Shown here piece by piece: positions 27,401-42,400 of a stretch of DNA of 64,000 bases (the first letter of the stretch is position 1; each line of letters starts with the position of its first letter). The DNA is from Zonotrichia leucophrys gambelii. Taxonomy: Eukaryota > Chordata > Aves > Passeriformes > Passerellidae. The stretch is from NCBI RefSeq assembly GCF_028769735.1, contig NC_088173.1, positions 22,322,038 to 22,386,037 of the forward strand, in the 5' to 3' direction. The translations under genes and the position numbers were made by a program. Under the pieces are notes generated by a model. The model saw nothing but the letters and a program-made list of their open reading frames with translations. It did no database searches and had not been told where the DNA came from.

Positions 27401-30400
27401 CAGTTCAATCTGTTTCAATTCCAGTATTTGTGTTAAGGACTATGGATTTTTTTTTTAAGTTATGAGGGAGCAAGTGAGGAAGAATCCCACATTATTTTAA
27501 AAGAAGGGTTGTTTACATCATATGATCTGTTCCTTCTGAACACCAGCAAAGAATCAAAAGACGTTTCTGCCCACAGGATTGGTACATTAACCCATCTTGT
27601 TCAGTGTCCACAAGCATTTCTTTTTTTTTTTTTTTTTTTTTTTTTGTATTAGTGTCCTCTGCAGTTTTTTTCATTGACCAAATGGAAAAAAAGTCAAGTA
27701 ACTTCTAAAAATAGAAGAGTAGCTTAAACTGAGCTTAAAGATGCAGGTAAAACTTGCTAAAATGCAGCAGTTGCAACCAGCACTTTCCTCACACCAGGGC
27801 ATACTGCAAAGCTCTCTGCAGCACAACTATCAGTCTGAAATGATAAAATAAAGATGTCACCACTTGCTTTTCATCTGGTCTCAAATTGGGTTGTTTTCTG
27901 TTGGTACCACAAAACTGCAAAAATACTTACTCATCTGAACAGTAACTGCATGTAAAGAGATTTGCACTCCTAAAGGAAGCTTCAAACATACTGCACTGTG
28001 GTCATTTCTGATTGATATGAGTGCATCAATACATATGTTTCTATCCAAATTTAAATCAATAGAAATACTACTATGAGAATGTCATACTTCTCCTAGAGTT
28101 TAGGAACACTTGGCTTCCATGCACTGATGTTGTTTTAGCAGAGTTGCAAAATCTCCTGACAGAAGAATCAAAGTATTTCTAACACAAACAATGAAAAATT
28201 TACAAACAACTAGCACTGTCACTTCACAGTTCCTTTTTGTAAGAAAAAGGAAATAAAAACCCCTGAAAATCATTCTGCCTCCAGACACCTCCCAAACCAC
28301 ACAAGGCCTATAGAAACTGCATACAAAAATCCTAAGGAAACACTGGAAAGAACACTTCAGTTGCAAAATCAACTACTCGATTTAAAAATGCCAGGATTTC
28401 AGGTGTGACTGTGCAAGTACTAAGATACAATTTCAACCACAGTTGTGTATTTTTCAATGCCCAGAAGAATCCAGAGAAAACACTCAAAAATGTACCCACA
28501 TATTTTGCCTAGTATTTGACCTGAAGAACTTAATGTAATCAATACCACCAATTTAACCCAAAACAGTGCCAACTAATACTATTTAGAGCTGTTAGTGTTT
28601 AGCTCTATCTTCCTCTTTCATCTGTTGGCACAGTCATTACATAAGACTCCTAGAGAATTCCTCAAACTATCTGCTGAAGGACAAATCAATTCTGTTTATT
28701 AGAAAAAGGGTGACTACTGACAAACCCCTCCATCTCCCCTCACCAATAATCATGTGCTAAAAATTGAACTATAGTTATTGCAGTCAGACTTGGGGGTAAT
28801 TTCATCGTAATCAGCAAAACCAGCATTACTGATTTGCTCTGATGAACTCCACTACAAATGAGGACAGGAAAAGATGCTGTGGCATAGGGAGTATGCAACG
28901 TGACAGGGTTGAACAAATACTCTAAGAATAGGAAGCTGTTTGCCAGAACCAACTTGGTTCCCATTGGTATCCATTACTGGACTGTAGCATGGATTCTTTT
29001 CAACATGTTGTAACAGCTCTGCACTATATCAGGCTTTAGTTCATTGATATTGCAACACAGTTACAGAACTCTATGCTTGCTATCTGAACTAAGCAATTTC
29101 CATTAGCTTCAGCCTTCAATAAAGAAATACTTACAAAGTCAGCTGGGACATTCAGTTTGTAAAGCTGTAAAATAGACTGCAACAGACTGGATACTTGACT
29201 CGAAACCAGAACATCCTTGCCTAACTTCACACTGTCCATCATCTTCCTCTGGCTTGTAGCTACTTGTACATTCCATTTATCTGTGTCTGCAATAATGCAG
29301 ACAGCTTCTGCTATGGGCTCATCTAGCACTGGATGCTGCAACAGAAACAAAATACAACTATGTGATACTTTCATATACATTTCCACAGCTCAGTTTGATA
29401 TTCTACTTTTACACACTGATGTAGCAAATAAGGAAGTGATTCAATGCAATTTTTTTGTCCATTAGGGAATCAAAGACATCTCAAAAAATGACAAGACAGT
29501 GACAAGATTTACATTCAGCATTCAGCAGCACTGCATCTGCCAATTTGATTGAGACATTTGATTTTCATTAGTGCCTGAAAGTCACTACTCAATTTTATTT
29601 TTCTTCATGTATTCTCCCTACCCTGAAGAGATTAGTTTCTTTCAAAATGAAGAATGTAATAATTACACTGATCCAGTATGGTGAAAGCACATTCAATGTT
29701 TCAGAGATATGTGAGGGATTTTACTATGCACAACCAAGAAGGGTATAACAGAAAAGCAAGGGTGGGAGGGGACCTCTGGAGATCCTCTAAACCAACTCCT
29801 TGCCAAGGCAGTGTCCCCTAGAGCAGGTGACACAGGAACAAGGCCAGGCAGGTTTTGAATGTCTCTAGAGAGGGAGACTCCATGACCTCCCTGAGCAGCT
29901 GGCTCCAGTGCTCTGCCACCCTCAACATAAAGTTATTCCTCAGAAGGTGGAACTTCTTGTGCTTTAGTTTATGGCCATTGCTCCTTGTCCTGTTGCTGAG
30001 CACCACTCTCTTGACACCTGTCTTTAGGATATTAATATGCACCAATGAGATCCCCTCTCAGTCTAGTCTCCTCTGAGACGAGAGATGTTCCAGATCCCTA
30101 ATGATCTTTGGGGCTCTCCACTGGACTCTCTCCAGTAGCTCCTCATCCTTCTTGACCTGTGGAGCCCAGGAGTGGACACGGCACTCCAGATGTGACCTCA
30201 CTAGAGCCGAGTAGAGGGGCAGGTTCACCTCCCCTGACCAGCTAGAATGCTCTTGCTAGGCACCCCAGGAGAGCACTGGCTCTCCTGGCAGCAAGAGCTG
30301 TGCAAGCTCATGGCCCACTTGTCACCCACCAAAGAAGAGCCACACTATCACACCAGACCAATCTGATGTTCCTTAAGGAACAGACAGACACACATCACTG

Positions 30401-33400
30401 CTCTGGATAATAAATGCAGTCATGCCAGCAGAATCATTCTTGCTGCTGACAATTACTAGATAAGCATTTTAAATTGCACACTGAGGTCACACAGCTATTC
30501 CAGTGAAAGCTTAGTTATAAATTTTATAATGTAGGAGTACTTACAGTGGAGAAAGAACACAGCAAATTTCTTATCTATATACAACTATCTTCTGTAGTCA
30601 GTCATTTCTGCTACAGACTAGCATCACACAGGCCTCAACATGACTTTACCTCACCTGCAACACATGCCACTAAGTAGCAAAATAAGATGTTTCAACTTGC
30701 ATATAATTTTTCTGAAATGCAGGTAATTTTGTCTGCTATTGTGATGGAAAAGAGAAGCAGCTCAAGGGTTCTTTTCCTTGTTTGTAACTTGAAGTTGCAA
30801 ACAATCTTTGTGTTAATCTTGGAAGAGAAGCCTTAAAAGTAATAAAGTAAAGCACGTGATTTTTGCATGAACAAGCATTGCCTATAGTAAATTAAGGGCT
30901 TACATCTTTCAAAAAGGCAGACATGGCAGTTGTGGCTGTTCAGAACAGGTTAATAAAAAAAGTCACCTACTGAAATAACCTACTTCTGTAGATTTCAGTA
31001 ATATCACAACTCTGACTCAGCACTTCAACTCACGTGCATTGCATGAAGTAGATCTGCTAGTAGACACTGCTTGAGTTTTTCATCATTATTTATTCCATGC
31101 AGCACTAGATCAGGTATGTATGTATGACAGTAACCACCCAGAAGTGATCTTCCAAAGTTTTTCACACATTGACTGCTGATGGTATTTGACCTGAAATACA
31201 GAAATACAAAGCAGGTAAGACTTTTGCTTGACAACCTGCATTCAGATTTTACATGAATGCGAAGTCTTTCTTTCTACTGCAAATATTAATCAACAGTTGT
31301 ACTACAAGTATGCATAAATGTCCACACCAGTAAACATCTACTGCTGTTCCTTGAAACAAGAATTTTAAAAGCTAAAATTTAACCGTGTATGGATTTCCTC
31401 AAACTTGCACATAAGAAAATTTATATGCACTGGAGCTTGTGGGATATATGGGCTCCATGTTCTGCAGCTTACAGTTTTGCTGAACTCGAGATTTCTTCAA
31501 TTCTCTTGCTGAAGGTAAGTCTAGAAACTGACCTTAAGCACCATCAAACTCCATATGAACCTGGAATGCTCAAAAATTTTCTAACAGCATGCCCATGTTT
31601 ATTCCAAATTTGTATTTCATTTAAGAATTATGTCAAATCTAAACTGTTATCTTAAGTAAAGTTTTGCTTGCCCTCAGGTATTCTATCTACATGTCTACAC
31701 TAAATGTTTCAGTCAGCTTACATAAAAAGTTTGATCACCTCTTTTAGGCATTTGAAATATATCTTTGTCATATAAAACTTTATTAAATCTGCTATGTTTC
31801 CTTTCTGCCAAATCTGCTTACAAGAATTCTAACTACACCACTGTCTGCTACTGATTTGTTTACAAGGAACTTAGTCAGGTTCCCAGAAGACTTCAGACTT
31901 GAAACTTTAAACAACTCTAAAGTAGCTACAGCTTTTGACTCCATTTAGTTCTAAATTAATCAGACTTATTTACCTTGGCAAAGGAAGTTCCACTTCTGCA
32001 AATTCTTCAAGCCGTTTGCTGATGTTATCATGATGCACTTCATCAGGGATACAACAATCGCCTTCTTCATCACTAGCTCCAAGAGCACTGTCTGAACTCT
32101 CGTTCCTTGGAATGTCCCCTTCAACTCTGAAGGAGGTTTTCCTTCCAGAATCCCCATAGGGGACATCTTTAGCACCTACTTTAGAGGAATCCTGTTTGAC
32201 AGCAGAATCTGCTTCTACACAGTCAGAAGAATAGTTCTCCAGATTGCCAGAGCATAAAGTTCTATTTTCTTTCATGTTTGGCAATTTTACAGTTTCTATG
32301 CTATCTGTGGGCAAAAGCATTTCACTAGATATTGAATTAATTAAATTCACTTCAGTTCCTTTACTTTCCATATGTTGGTTAAGTATACCTTCCTTCTCCT
32401 CACACGGTGGGATTTGTGCATAACAAACATTATGTTTGTTGATAAAGGCAGCTTCACAACTATCTTGATTCTGAGAAGCATCCACAGTCAGACTTGTGGA
32501 ACTTGAGGCACAATGTATCACCTCAGGATGTTTAATTAACGTCTTCAGATTTTCTTCCATTTCTCTTCTATGAGTTTCTAAGTCTGACTCTGGTGATGCT
32601 GAACTTCCAATCTGAAACGTGACCTTTTCTAAGTGTGAAGTCCTGTGGCCAGACCTTTCAGGACAAGGTACAGCAGATGACCTACTAGAAAACTGCTTCT
32701 CTGCTTTTCTCTCATTCTGGTTCTTGTTCTTCTTTGTATCCATTACATCCTCTAATTTAGATGATTCTTCAGAGTGGTAGGATAGGATTCCCATATCAGT
32801 GACAGTTCTTTTCTTACCATCAGATGCTCCTTTACAGAAACTGCCAGTTAGACAGTCAACAGATGTTTCAGATGTCTGACTTGCCTTTTCTATTGCTTCC
32901 CTCTTTTCTTTTGAAGAGACTGGGACAGCCTGAGTGCTTTCTGATTCTTGCACCCACTCTGCAGTACTGTTGTTCTTACTTCCATCATTCTTTGGAGGTA
33001 GGATTGGAGGCACAAGAGCAGGGTCATTTTTAACAGTGACAACCACATAATCAGATTCCTCTACCTCTCCCTTTTCTAGTGCAGTTGTGATCTTGCTTCC
33101 ATTTAGCACCTGCTCTCCTTCCCCAGCCTTCTCACTCCAGGTCAGCTGATTTTCCTGCAGCTCAGAGCACCGGATGAAGTAAGTTAGAACGTAGAGCAAG
33201 CGCTGCACCAGCTCCTTGCGCTTCCCAACAATCACAGTCCGAGTCAGTCTAACTGGAGAGCCTATGGCACCGTAGAGATCACCTACACAGGAAAGCAAAA
33301 ATTTCACAGGTTTATGTTGCATTGTGATATAACTTTTACTGTTCAAGTTAAACACAGTTTGAAACAGTACTTACTATGGACACAATTAGACAGTTAATTT

Positions 33401-36400
33401 CTTCCACAGTGAATTCATAAAAGTTTAAAACAAAGAGCAAAAAAAGAAGTCATCTAATGCTTCTTACACCTGGCTTTTGTCCAGAAGGGCTTTTGTGAGG
33501 AATCAGCTGCTCTTACTAATTTATTTTCTGTTAAGAGGCACTAAGATTTAATTTACACTCTGCTTACAAGACATTATCACCTGGACACTGACACAAGAGG
33601 GGGCAAAGAAGAATGCAGATCCAGCAAAACTCTGAAGCCAGCCATATTATTTTCTATTTTTCTACTAATTTTCTTTCACATCAAAGTCTTTCTGTGTTAG
33701 TGCAGTGACTTTCTGTTAAACACAGGCATTTTTACACAAATAAAATCTTAATTATATTTTTCAGGACTAAGATATCAAAAAAGAAAAAATTAAATAGATA
33801 TTAGCTTAATAAAAGAGGTTCAGAAAAAAGAGGCACATAACTACCTTACTGAGCAAGGCACGTGCTGTGTATGTGGGAGCCAACCTCACTCACATGAGCA
33901 TTTAACTTTGGCAGGGGGAATGAAGATGCAGAAAATCAAAATACAACTGCAATATGAAAGGTAGGCAACTACTACATCATCATGATCTGAGTCCCCCAAA
34001 GAATGACTTATTTGCTAATTTATCCTGAATAACTGCTTTTTTAACAGAACTAAGGTTGTACATATCCCACTCTCAACATATTTCTTTGGGAGGGTGGCAA
34101 TTATCTTCTAGCTGCTTATAATCACATATTAGCTAAAGGGCTCCTACTCCAGAGTTCTGGGAGAAGTAAACATAGATAGCCAATAAAGGAATGCTCACAT
34201 GCCCTACTGGTAAAAAATCAGCTTACTCAAAGAAATGTCTATTCCTAGGATGAGTTAACCCAGTTGTCTTCACATGACACCCATCAGAGCACACTCACTA
34301 AGTGTTGCCTTCAGGTGCTAAATCCTTCCTCTGGGCTGCTCAAATTTTGTTCTGGACAGAACTTGCCATCAGGATTTTGTACTAGACCTCAAGAAGCAAC
34401 ACTACATTAAGAGTTACAAACAGAGCTTCAGAAAGACTTCTTCCAAGGGCAAGGGGGGCTCTGGTTTCAACACTAACATAGCAAAAAAAACCCCCAAGAG
34501 CACATTTATGTCCAGCCTCCTCCTCATTATACAGAACATAAAAGGAATAAGGCTCCCAACTCCATTCCTACAAAACAAGGATCAATGAGACCGTAATTCC
34601 ATGGCTCTTACTGTCTCCCCTGCTAAGACCTGCCATTTCCCATGATGCCAGTGATGCACTGGAGAGGCTCCTGGGTGATAGGTAACATCAGTGGTGCTAT
34701 TCTCCTTCAGTTAGGGACACCCTTGCAACCAAGCCCAGACCCTAACAAGCCAGCAAATTAATTCCTAAGGAACAAAAGTGGGCTTCAGACTCCTCAATCT
34801 AAAAGGCTGGTAGGTCACAAGGACAAGCAATATTGAAATGAAACTGGAATATATTGTTTTACTTCTGAGTTGAGCACAGTTGCTATGGAAATCAGATTCA
34901 GGCTTCATGTTCATTTGCACAATTGGCTTTTATATAAATACTAATAAGACAGTACAAGTCAAAATCATGATCTTCAAAGAGCACTAATACTTGTTAATAC
35001 TATTAGATTGAAGCTGGTATTTAAGAGACAGTATGTCTTCATGACAGAGGGATTTACAATTGTATAGTACATAATTGCAGTTGATACTTAATATGTAATG
35101 AAAATACAGGTCTGAAGGTGAGAAGACAGGTACATCAAAATTCTGTCGTTTCCATTTTTAATCACCAAGACTTGATTTTTTGTTTTTCTTCTCTCTTCCT
35201 AAAGAAGAGGACCAGCAGAGGGCAACATCTCCCTTTCACAATCAGCTTTTGCAACCACAACAGTAACAGCTTTTTGGGCTTTATAAGACTGAAACAAAAT
35301 CAGAGAGCATTTTGAGTTCAGGCACTGAGAACTTGGCAGGACAAAAAGAGAAACAGACTCTTCACTATTCACCAGTGGTGACTCCTGGGAGCGACCACAA
35401 GAGCTACTACTGAGCTTACGCCTCCAGTCCAGCTGGTTCTTGTAACTTAAGGCCTGGCTCCGTCCTCAACACCATGAACACACTTCTAATTTCCCCTTCA
35501 GTCTAACCTCTGCACAATGTTTAAATGACATCTTAAACCAGGAAACAATTCATTACAACTACACGGCCAAAGGAGCAAATCTTCATAGAGGTTACTGAGA
35601 AAAAGAAACCTGAGACAATCAGGAAGAGACAGCACCAGCATCACAAAGTTAAGTCACGTCATTGCCTCAGTGTGCATGTGTGTTATTTTACATGGCAATA
35701 TAGTACATCAGCTAAAGTGAAGGGCTGTCTGATGTCACATTTTCATCTGCTGCCAAGAAGATGAGGAATTTTCAAGTATCTACCACTGACAGAATTACTT
35801 TCTGAGCTTTCATTCACCTACTCATTCGACATCAGTTATCTAGTCCCTTGTATCAAGATAATTTACAAGCTATACAATTTGTCAGAGACCAGCCTGAGGC
35901 ACAGAGCATAGAAAAAAATCTTGCCCCAAGTCCATTCATGTAACAGGAAGTGAATGGAGCTACTGCCAGTTGCCAGACTTCTAATCTATTGCCCTGCTCT
36001 CTATTCTAGCTATGTGAGAAAGAGACAAAGGGAGGTAGCCAATTTCAACTACAAAGGGCCTCCAAGGCCCAGGTAACTCCTCTCAATCCAGTCTATTTCA
36101 TCTTGTTTTTTCCCAAACTGTTCAGACCATTCAGAGCACTTGCACCATCTTAATACCTCTGTAACAAGTTAACCAGACAGTGTAGCAGAGGATGTCAACA
36201 AGGAACAAGAATAAAAAGCAGGATATGTAAATAGGCCTCCAAATTCTCTGATTAATCAGGCAAAAGACACCTGTTGGTAGGAGGAAACATGACCTGGACT
36301 ACAAGCAGCCCTTATCTAAAAGGGGTGGATGTACAAAGGTGCTTGTTATAGAAAAATCTGAAGCTTTCCAAATCATACTGACCCAGCTGTGCCCAGAGAG

Positions 36401-39400
36401 GGTTATATGGGTGGGATTTTGCCAGCATGTTGACAGACTGGGATGTGCGCTTCTCAGAGAAGGCCTTGATGGGAGGATGGTCAACGGGCATCACTGTGGG
36501 GACCCACGCCAGGTGATATGTCAGCACTGCAGTCAGCAAAGCAGCAAAGAACCTAGGAGGGAAAAAAAGTTTAAAAAAGCATGTCCAAAGTAACACCAGC
36601 AAAAGAACACCCCATTAAGTCCTTTGCACTGGGAAGCAAAAAAGCTTTTTCTTTAAAAAAAAAAAAAAAAAGGAGTGGGGGAAGCTTACTGATTTTTGTT
36701 GATCTGTTCTATCAGAAAGGTAAATTCTTTAAGAAAACGCTGGCATAGCTGATTCTTTTCCAGGGTGCTGGACATCATATTAAGCCACACAGGCTCTGCA
36801 ATCCTTGGAACAGAATATAGGTTCCAGATGGTAACTCTGCCCAAAGAAAAGTCCCAAAAAGTCAGTGTTAACGCGCACATCTCAATTCTGCAAATAAATA
36901 TAAGTAGCCCCTTTCCCCTTCTGTTGTCCAGATTATAATTCGCTGCTTTTTTTGGTAAGATCTAGGAGACTAAACAAACTGGAAGAGTTTTTACTCTTCC
37001 AGTAATTACTAGTGTTCAGAACACTGGTCTGTTCAATTTATATTATCAGTAACCCAGCGTCTTCGTATGAATTACATATTTGGCTTCCCTTTTTTGCATT
37101 CCCATGTGAATTTTATTCAGTGAAACCATACAAAAACAAATTTGAGGGGAAGAAGAACCCATTCCATTCATTGCACAGATTTGATTCCACATTCCAGATA
37201 TTACAGAACCTCCATTCCATTAAAGCCTTCTCTCTCTCCTGGGCTGACTTTCTTAGCCTTTGACCATTCCTTCATTTCTCAAGTACAGAAAAGAGAGCAT
37301 TTGACTGCAACTTTCTTGCCAGTTACATTGTTCAACATCCAAGGCTAGGAGTAGACACATCTATCTGCCTGAGTACATCAATCCACCCAACTGCACAGTC
37401 ATCAGCAGAAGCCAGCTCTTGATGAGGTGTTTAGACTTTAACTGACAATCCCAGGAACACATGAGTGCAACAGAACTACTTTCATTCTCATTTGGAAAAT
37501 GGCTGAGCTGGTTTGCTAAAGTTTTCTGAAAACATTTCCCCAACAACCAATGCAGAAAATTCATTCACACTAACTGCAAGACTGTCTAAAATACAAGACC
37601 TTACATTCAGTTGCTTATAACTGGAAGTGACAAATATCTTTCATGGGGCATGAAAAGTGCTCTCCTTGTAATTCAGAATTCCATCAACTCACCTGAATTC
37701 TCCCAGGGCATCCATGACACGGCTGATATAAACCTGCACTCTCTGGCTGGATTCTGCTATTTTTCTACATGAGATCATGGCCTTGATTAAGAGTTAAAGA
37801 CACAAAACAGCTGCTTAAAGGATTCACATTCTTCATCTTTTTAAACTTCATTAACATGTCAAAATAACTAAGATCCAGCCCCAGTCCTATACAGCCACTC
37901 AGGATAGCAACAAATGCCAACCTCCCTCCACCTCATACGAGGCCAAACCCTAATACTAGACAAGGGGAGAGAAGAGAACGTTTCTGAGAAGACAACAGCA
38001 AGACACAAATATTTTGTGTCTCTCTTTCAGACACTGCATGAAAGGACAGAGTACCATCATTTCCACAGTCTCTAGGGAGTCAAGAAAACCTCAGAGTGAA
38101 ATATGGCAAGAACAAAGGAAAAACCACCCATAGCATAAAACTCTCCATTCTAATTCTGTCTAGAAAAGAAACTGCACCTCTTTCAGCAAATGCTGAGTTC
38201 CTACTCTGGGCTCAAGCTCAAGACTGCATGTGTAAGGAGGGAGGCAAGCTTGAAACCACGCACCTTCTCCCACTCTTCATCTATCAGATTCTAGAATACT
38301 TCATTCTGATTGACATTTTTCCACATTATGCCAAATTAGTATTCTGTACCTTTTCTATTGCATATTTCAGCTTGTTCATGTGAGACTCAAAAAGAGGAAA
38401 GTGAGAGAAAAAGAAATCCTGGAAGTTTCTCTGAGCTTCTTCTTTTTCAGGCAGAGAAAAGATGATGCTGATTGCAATTTTTTTCCTCCGAACCATTGCA
38501 GGATTGGAGCTGCAGCTTTCATCAGCCATACTAAACATTTCTTCAGTGGACCTGTAAGACAGAGTTGTTAGGACAGTTACCTGTGTCCTGAGAGAGAATT
38601 CAGCTTCTACTCATAGCTCTCTATTTAGCAGAAGGTAACTCACTTGTAGGACTCCTTTGACTGACTACATAAGGCTTTGCTGTCACATGTTTCTGAACAG
38701 AGGATGCCTGACATTTTGATGGATAAGTCCTGTGCTTGTTCAAATAGGAAGAAGACAATCCCCAGAGAGGCCTGGTGTGAACACTTTCCTATGAAACAGA
38801 ACTAATAGATTCCCTCCTGGATTTAACTTAGAGGGAGACGAAGAAAAGGGAGCAGAGATACATCACACAAAATCACAACCAAAAAAGCTTAAAGGTAACT
38901 TTGGAGCTGTGAACTGCATCCAGCACTTGAGCTCCTCTCTGGGTGCTCAGCTGCATATCTATGATGCTCTTGAATCTGGACTGTTGCTCATGAGGGAAGT
39001 TGGGAAACATATAACCTATACTGTCTATATTGTTCTGGCATCCTAAGATGGATGTTTGCATACAAAATAAAACCTTCTATTTTAACTGAAGACAAAATGT
39101 CACCATCCAGTAATTACTGTAAAAACACAAACTTACTTACAAATACATGTTTGCCCAGCTCAAAATTGTGTAGACTTAGCTTAGAAAGATTTGTTTTCTG
39201 CTTAAAACTATAAAAAAAAATACCAGAAAGAAAAGAAAATACCCATCCAGTGGCTATTTTACAACCCTTATTATTTCCCCACGTTCTGCTTGTTTCTTTG
39301 AGAGTGCTGCCACATTTCTTTCAACAGTTGTCTCTTCTCAATATTACACATGGGTTGCTACTAGGATCAATACTGCTCAATGTTTTGATTATGAGTCTGG

Positions 39401-42400
39401 CCTGTGGACCAAAACACACCTTTAGTGAGTTTGCAGATAATGTCAAATGGGGGGAAAATGGTCAGTCAAGGGGATGGCAGTGTCCAGAAAGGCTGTGGAA
39501 TCTCTATCCTTGGAGTTTTTCAAGACTTACTCAAGAGTCAAGTTCCACAGACACCTGATGTAAATTCCAAGCTACTGCTTGGTACAGGATGATACCCACA
39601 AGTCTCAGCCCAGCATAGTTTTTACTGTGATTATACAAAAGGGTGACAAATCCCTCACCATGTTCTTCTATAAATACTAGCCTTGCAGCACTAGATATTG
39701 ATACTGCTGACTTAAAAATAATTATTTTTTCTTGCTTAAAGATCTTGATCAATTTAACTGAAAAGAACACCATATATATATATATAAATATAATGTGTAT
39801 ACATAAATAAGTAAAATATTATGGGAAAAATGTCTGTTGTAAGGAATTTCAACTGAATAATGGGTGTTAATCTACTGAAAAATTATAGGAGAAAAGGGTA
39901 AAAAGACAAAAAAGCCATGGAGACATTCTGAGCAGCACTCATCTGGAAATAGCTTGGTTTTAGAATTTCTTTTAAGCTAAGACTGAAATACCAGTGAGTG
40001 GTAATTAAAAGTTTGAAGTCTTTTCATATCACAAGTATCTTGAAATGGAGTCTGTAGTATTTATAGAACACTATGAAGCAATTAACAAAAGGAAAGACTC
40101 AGGGCTAAGCATCCATTCTTAGTCCATTCTAAAAATATTTAGTTTACAGTTTAATTGGTTTGACAAAGTTAAATATACAAAAAATTCTCATCACAGAGGT
40201 ATGAGTCCATGAACACAGGATAAAACAGACAATTAAACAACAGCAAAAAAACAGCTTGTGGGAAAACAGAGTTCCAGACAAAAGCATAACCTCATCTGAA
40301 CTTCAGGAACTTGCATACAGAGACAGAAATTCCCAAGGAAGTCAGGAAAGGATGGTCAGTCAGCATCCAAGAAACATCACAAGCTTTTGCACTGCTTCCC
40401 AGGAACAGAAATTGAGGAATTTAGGTCTGAGAGAGAAGCCTTTTCAACAAAACTGCTAATCTAGGTTGCTTGCCAATCGACTTTGTGGAGTTCCAACTAG
40501 ACATCTCAATTTCTTTGAGCTATTGGCCTAAAACATCAGTCACAGAAACTGTAGAATCTTGGCTGTAACAACCTGGGGTGCAAACTCTGTGGCAATGAAG
40601 TATTCAACCAGAAGCCTACTGTTTCTCTAGCAAATAACCAGAAAACAAATATCTGAAGAGGCTTTTTGGCTTAGAAAGAATCCCAGTTCAAGAATAATTC
40701 TAGACAGTAAAAATAATTATGTGCTGTTTCCAGTATCTTTCCCCAGCACTGGTTCTCCAGTGGGGAAAAAAACCAACAACCCTGCTCTGGACAGCAAATA
40801 AGCAGCCCAAAGAGGATTTCCTCTAGACAATTTGTAACTTTCAGAACACTTTGCAGAAACTTATATTTGTGAAAATTTGGCTGCTTCTTAAACTGGGCTG
40901 AAATGATCTTATTTACCCTAGATGTTTTAACCTTTTTTTACATGGGCTGCTCTCAGCCTTTTTCTTTAGGAAAAAGTACTTCAGTTTACTTAAAGCAACC
41001 AGTTTATTCTGAACTGCAAGTGTGATTTAGACAGCACAACTGCTACTTTAGTACCATGGCACAATCCTTCATGTTAAAAATTATTCACTAAGAATATCTA
41101 GAAAAAATGCTGCAAGTGCTGATTTACACTAGGGAAAGCTTTTCAAATGAGGTTTAATTTTTATTTTTTACTGACTACATATTTTAACTGGCAGCTTTTA
41201 TGCTTCTCTTAACTGAAAAGGGAGAGAGGCCAAATAGCATGAATTTCTTGTAGGTCTCCACTAATTCCACTCTGTCTCTGGGTACAGGTGGATGAGTACA
41301 GAGAGAGGATAATCAAGAACCATTTGCTATTTTGCAAATGACAAGGGAAGAATTTGCTTATTAGCTATGAAAAGTCTGCTGCATTCCACGCTTTGTTATG
41401 CCACTGAGCTACAAAAGCTAATAAAATTCCAAAACAGAAGCCAAGCTTTTTGATCACAGCTTTTTTTTTCTTCCTGTTTTGGCAGAAGTCACATCAGGAA
41501 CATCCTGTACCAGCCAAGAGAATCGTCATGGGCTATTACTCCAAAATTTCACTAACTGCTCACTGGTCAGACTTCATCATAGCATAAAGTCATTATGGCA
41601 GCAGTGCTGTTACAGTCCCTTTCATCTCAACAGGATGCTCTGCTCCTTCAGAAAAAAATTAATTTACTTTTCAGAATATGGTTTCATACACAGCCTATAC
41701 ATTCACACCATATTAATACACAGCCTATGTATCCAATAAAAATAATTATATTCCAAATTGGGCTTTCAAGTTCACATTCAGCCAAAACTTCATCTTTTTT
41801 TATATTGGCAATCTTATGTAACACGCACAGAAGATAGACTGAGTCGAGAACATTTAATAACAGGGTTTGTGCTTTTAAAGAAAGGAGGCTTAGGCTCTCA
41901 AACACTTGTTGTAATAAGAAAGTTGCTACACTCACCGTCTTGGAACAATTCCATTCTCTAAACTGGTTGTCTGACTTCGGAGCCAGCGACGTTGATAGCT
42001 GCTAGAAGATGATGATGAAGAGCTTGGAGATGGCAAAGGAGTAACCAGAAGACTGCTCAGAGATGCTATGAAGAAAGCAAGAAACCCCACATACAATGAA
42101 TCACGAAGAGTGCTGGTTAAATACTTTTCTTCATACTCTAACAATAATTTCTCACAAATATTGCTCTTGCTTTCTGGTCTTTTTCACACAACTCACTTGC
42201 AACAGGAGAGACAATTATTTAAAATAAATCTTGCTGCTTGAGGACATTCATTTGTTATAAAGTAGGAGGATCATCCCCACTTAAACATACTAAAATGTAT
42301 CTTATTCTCATTAAAAGTATTCTCTCCCAAGAGTTCTTGCACTCCCATTACAATAGACAGGATGACTTCTGGTCTTCATTTTCCTATTCAGTGTAAAAAG

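Noticed and set aside
32824..33033. Plus-strand open frame opposite FNIP2 exon 14
   Set aside because: Shadow of the real coding exon on the other strand.
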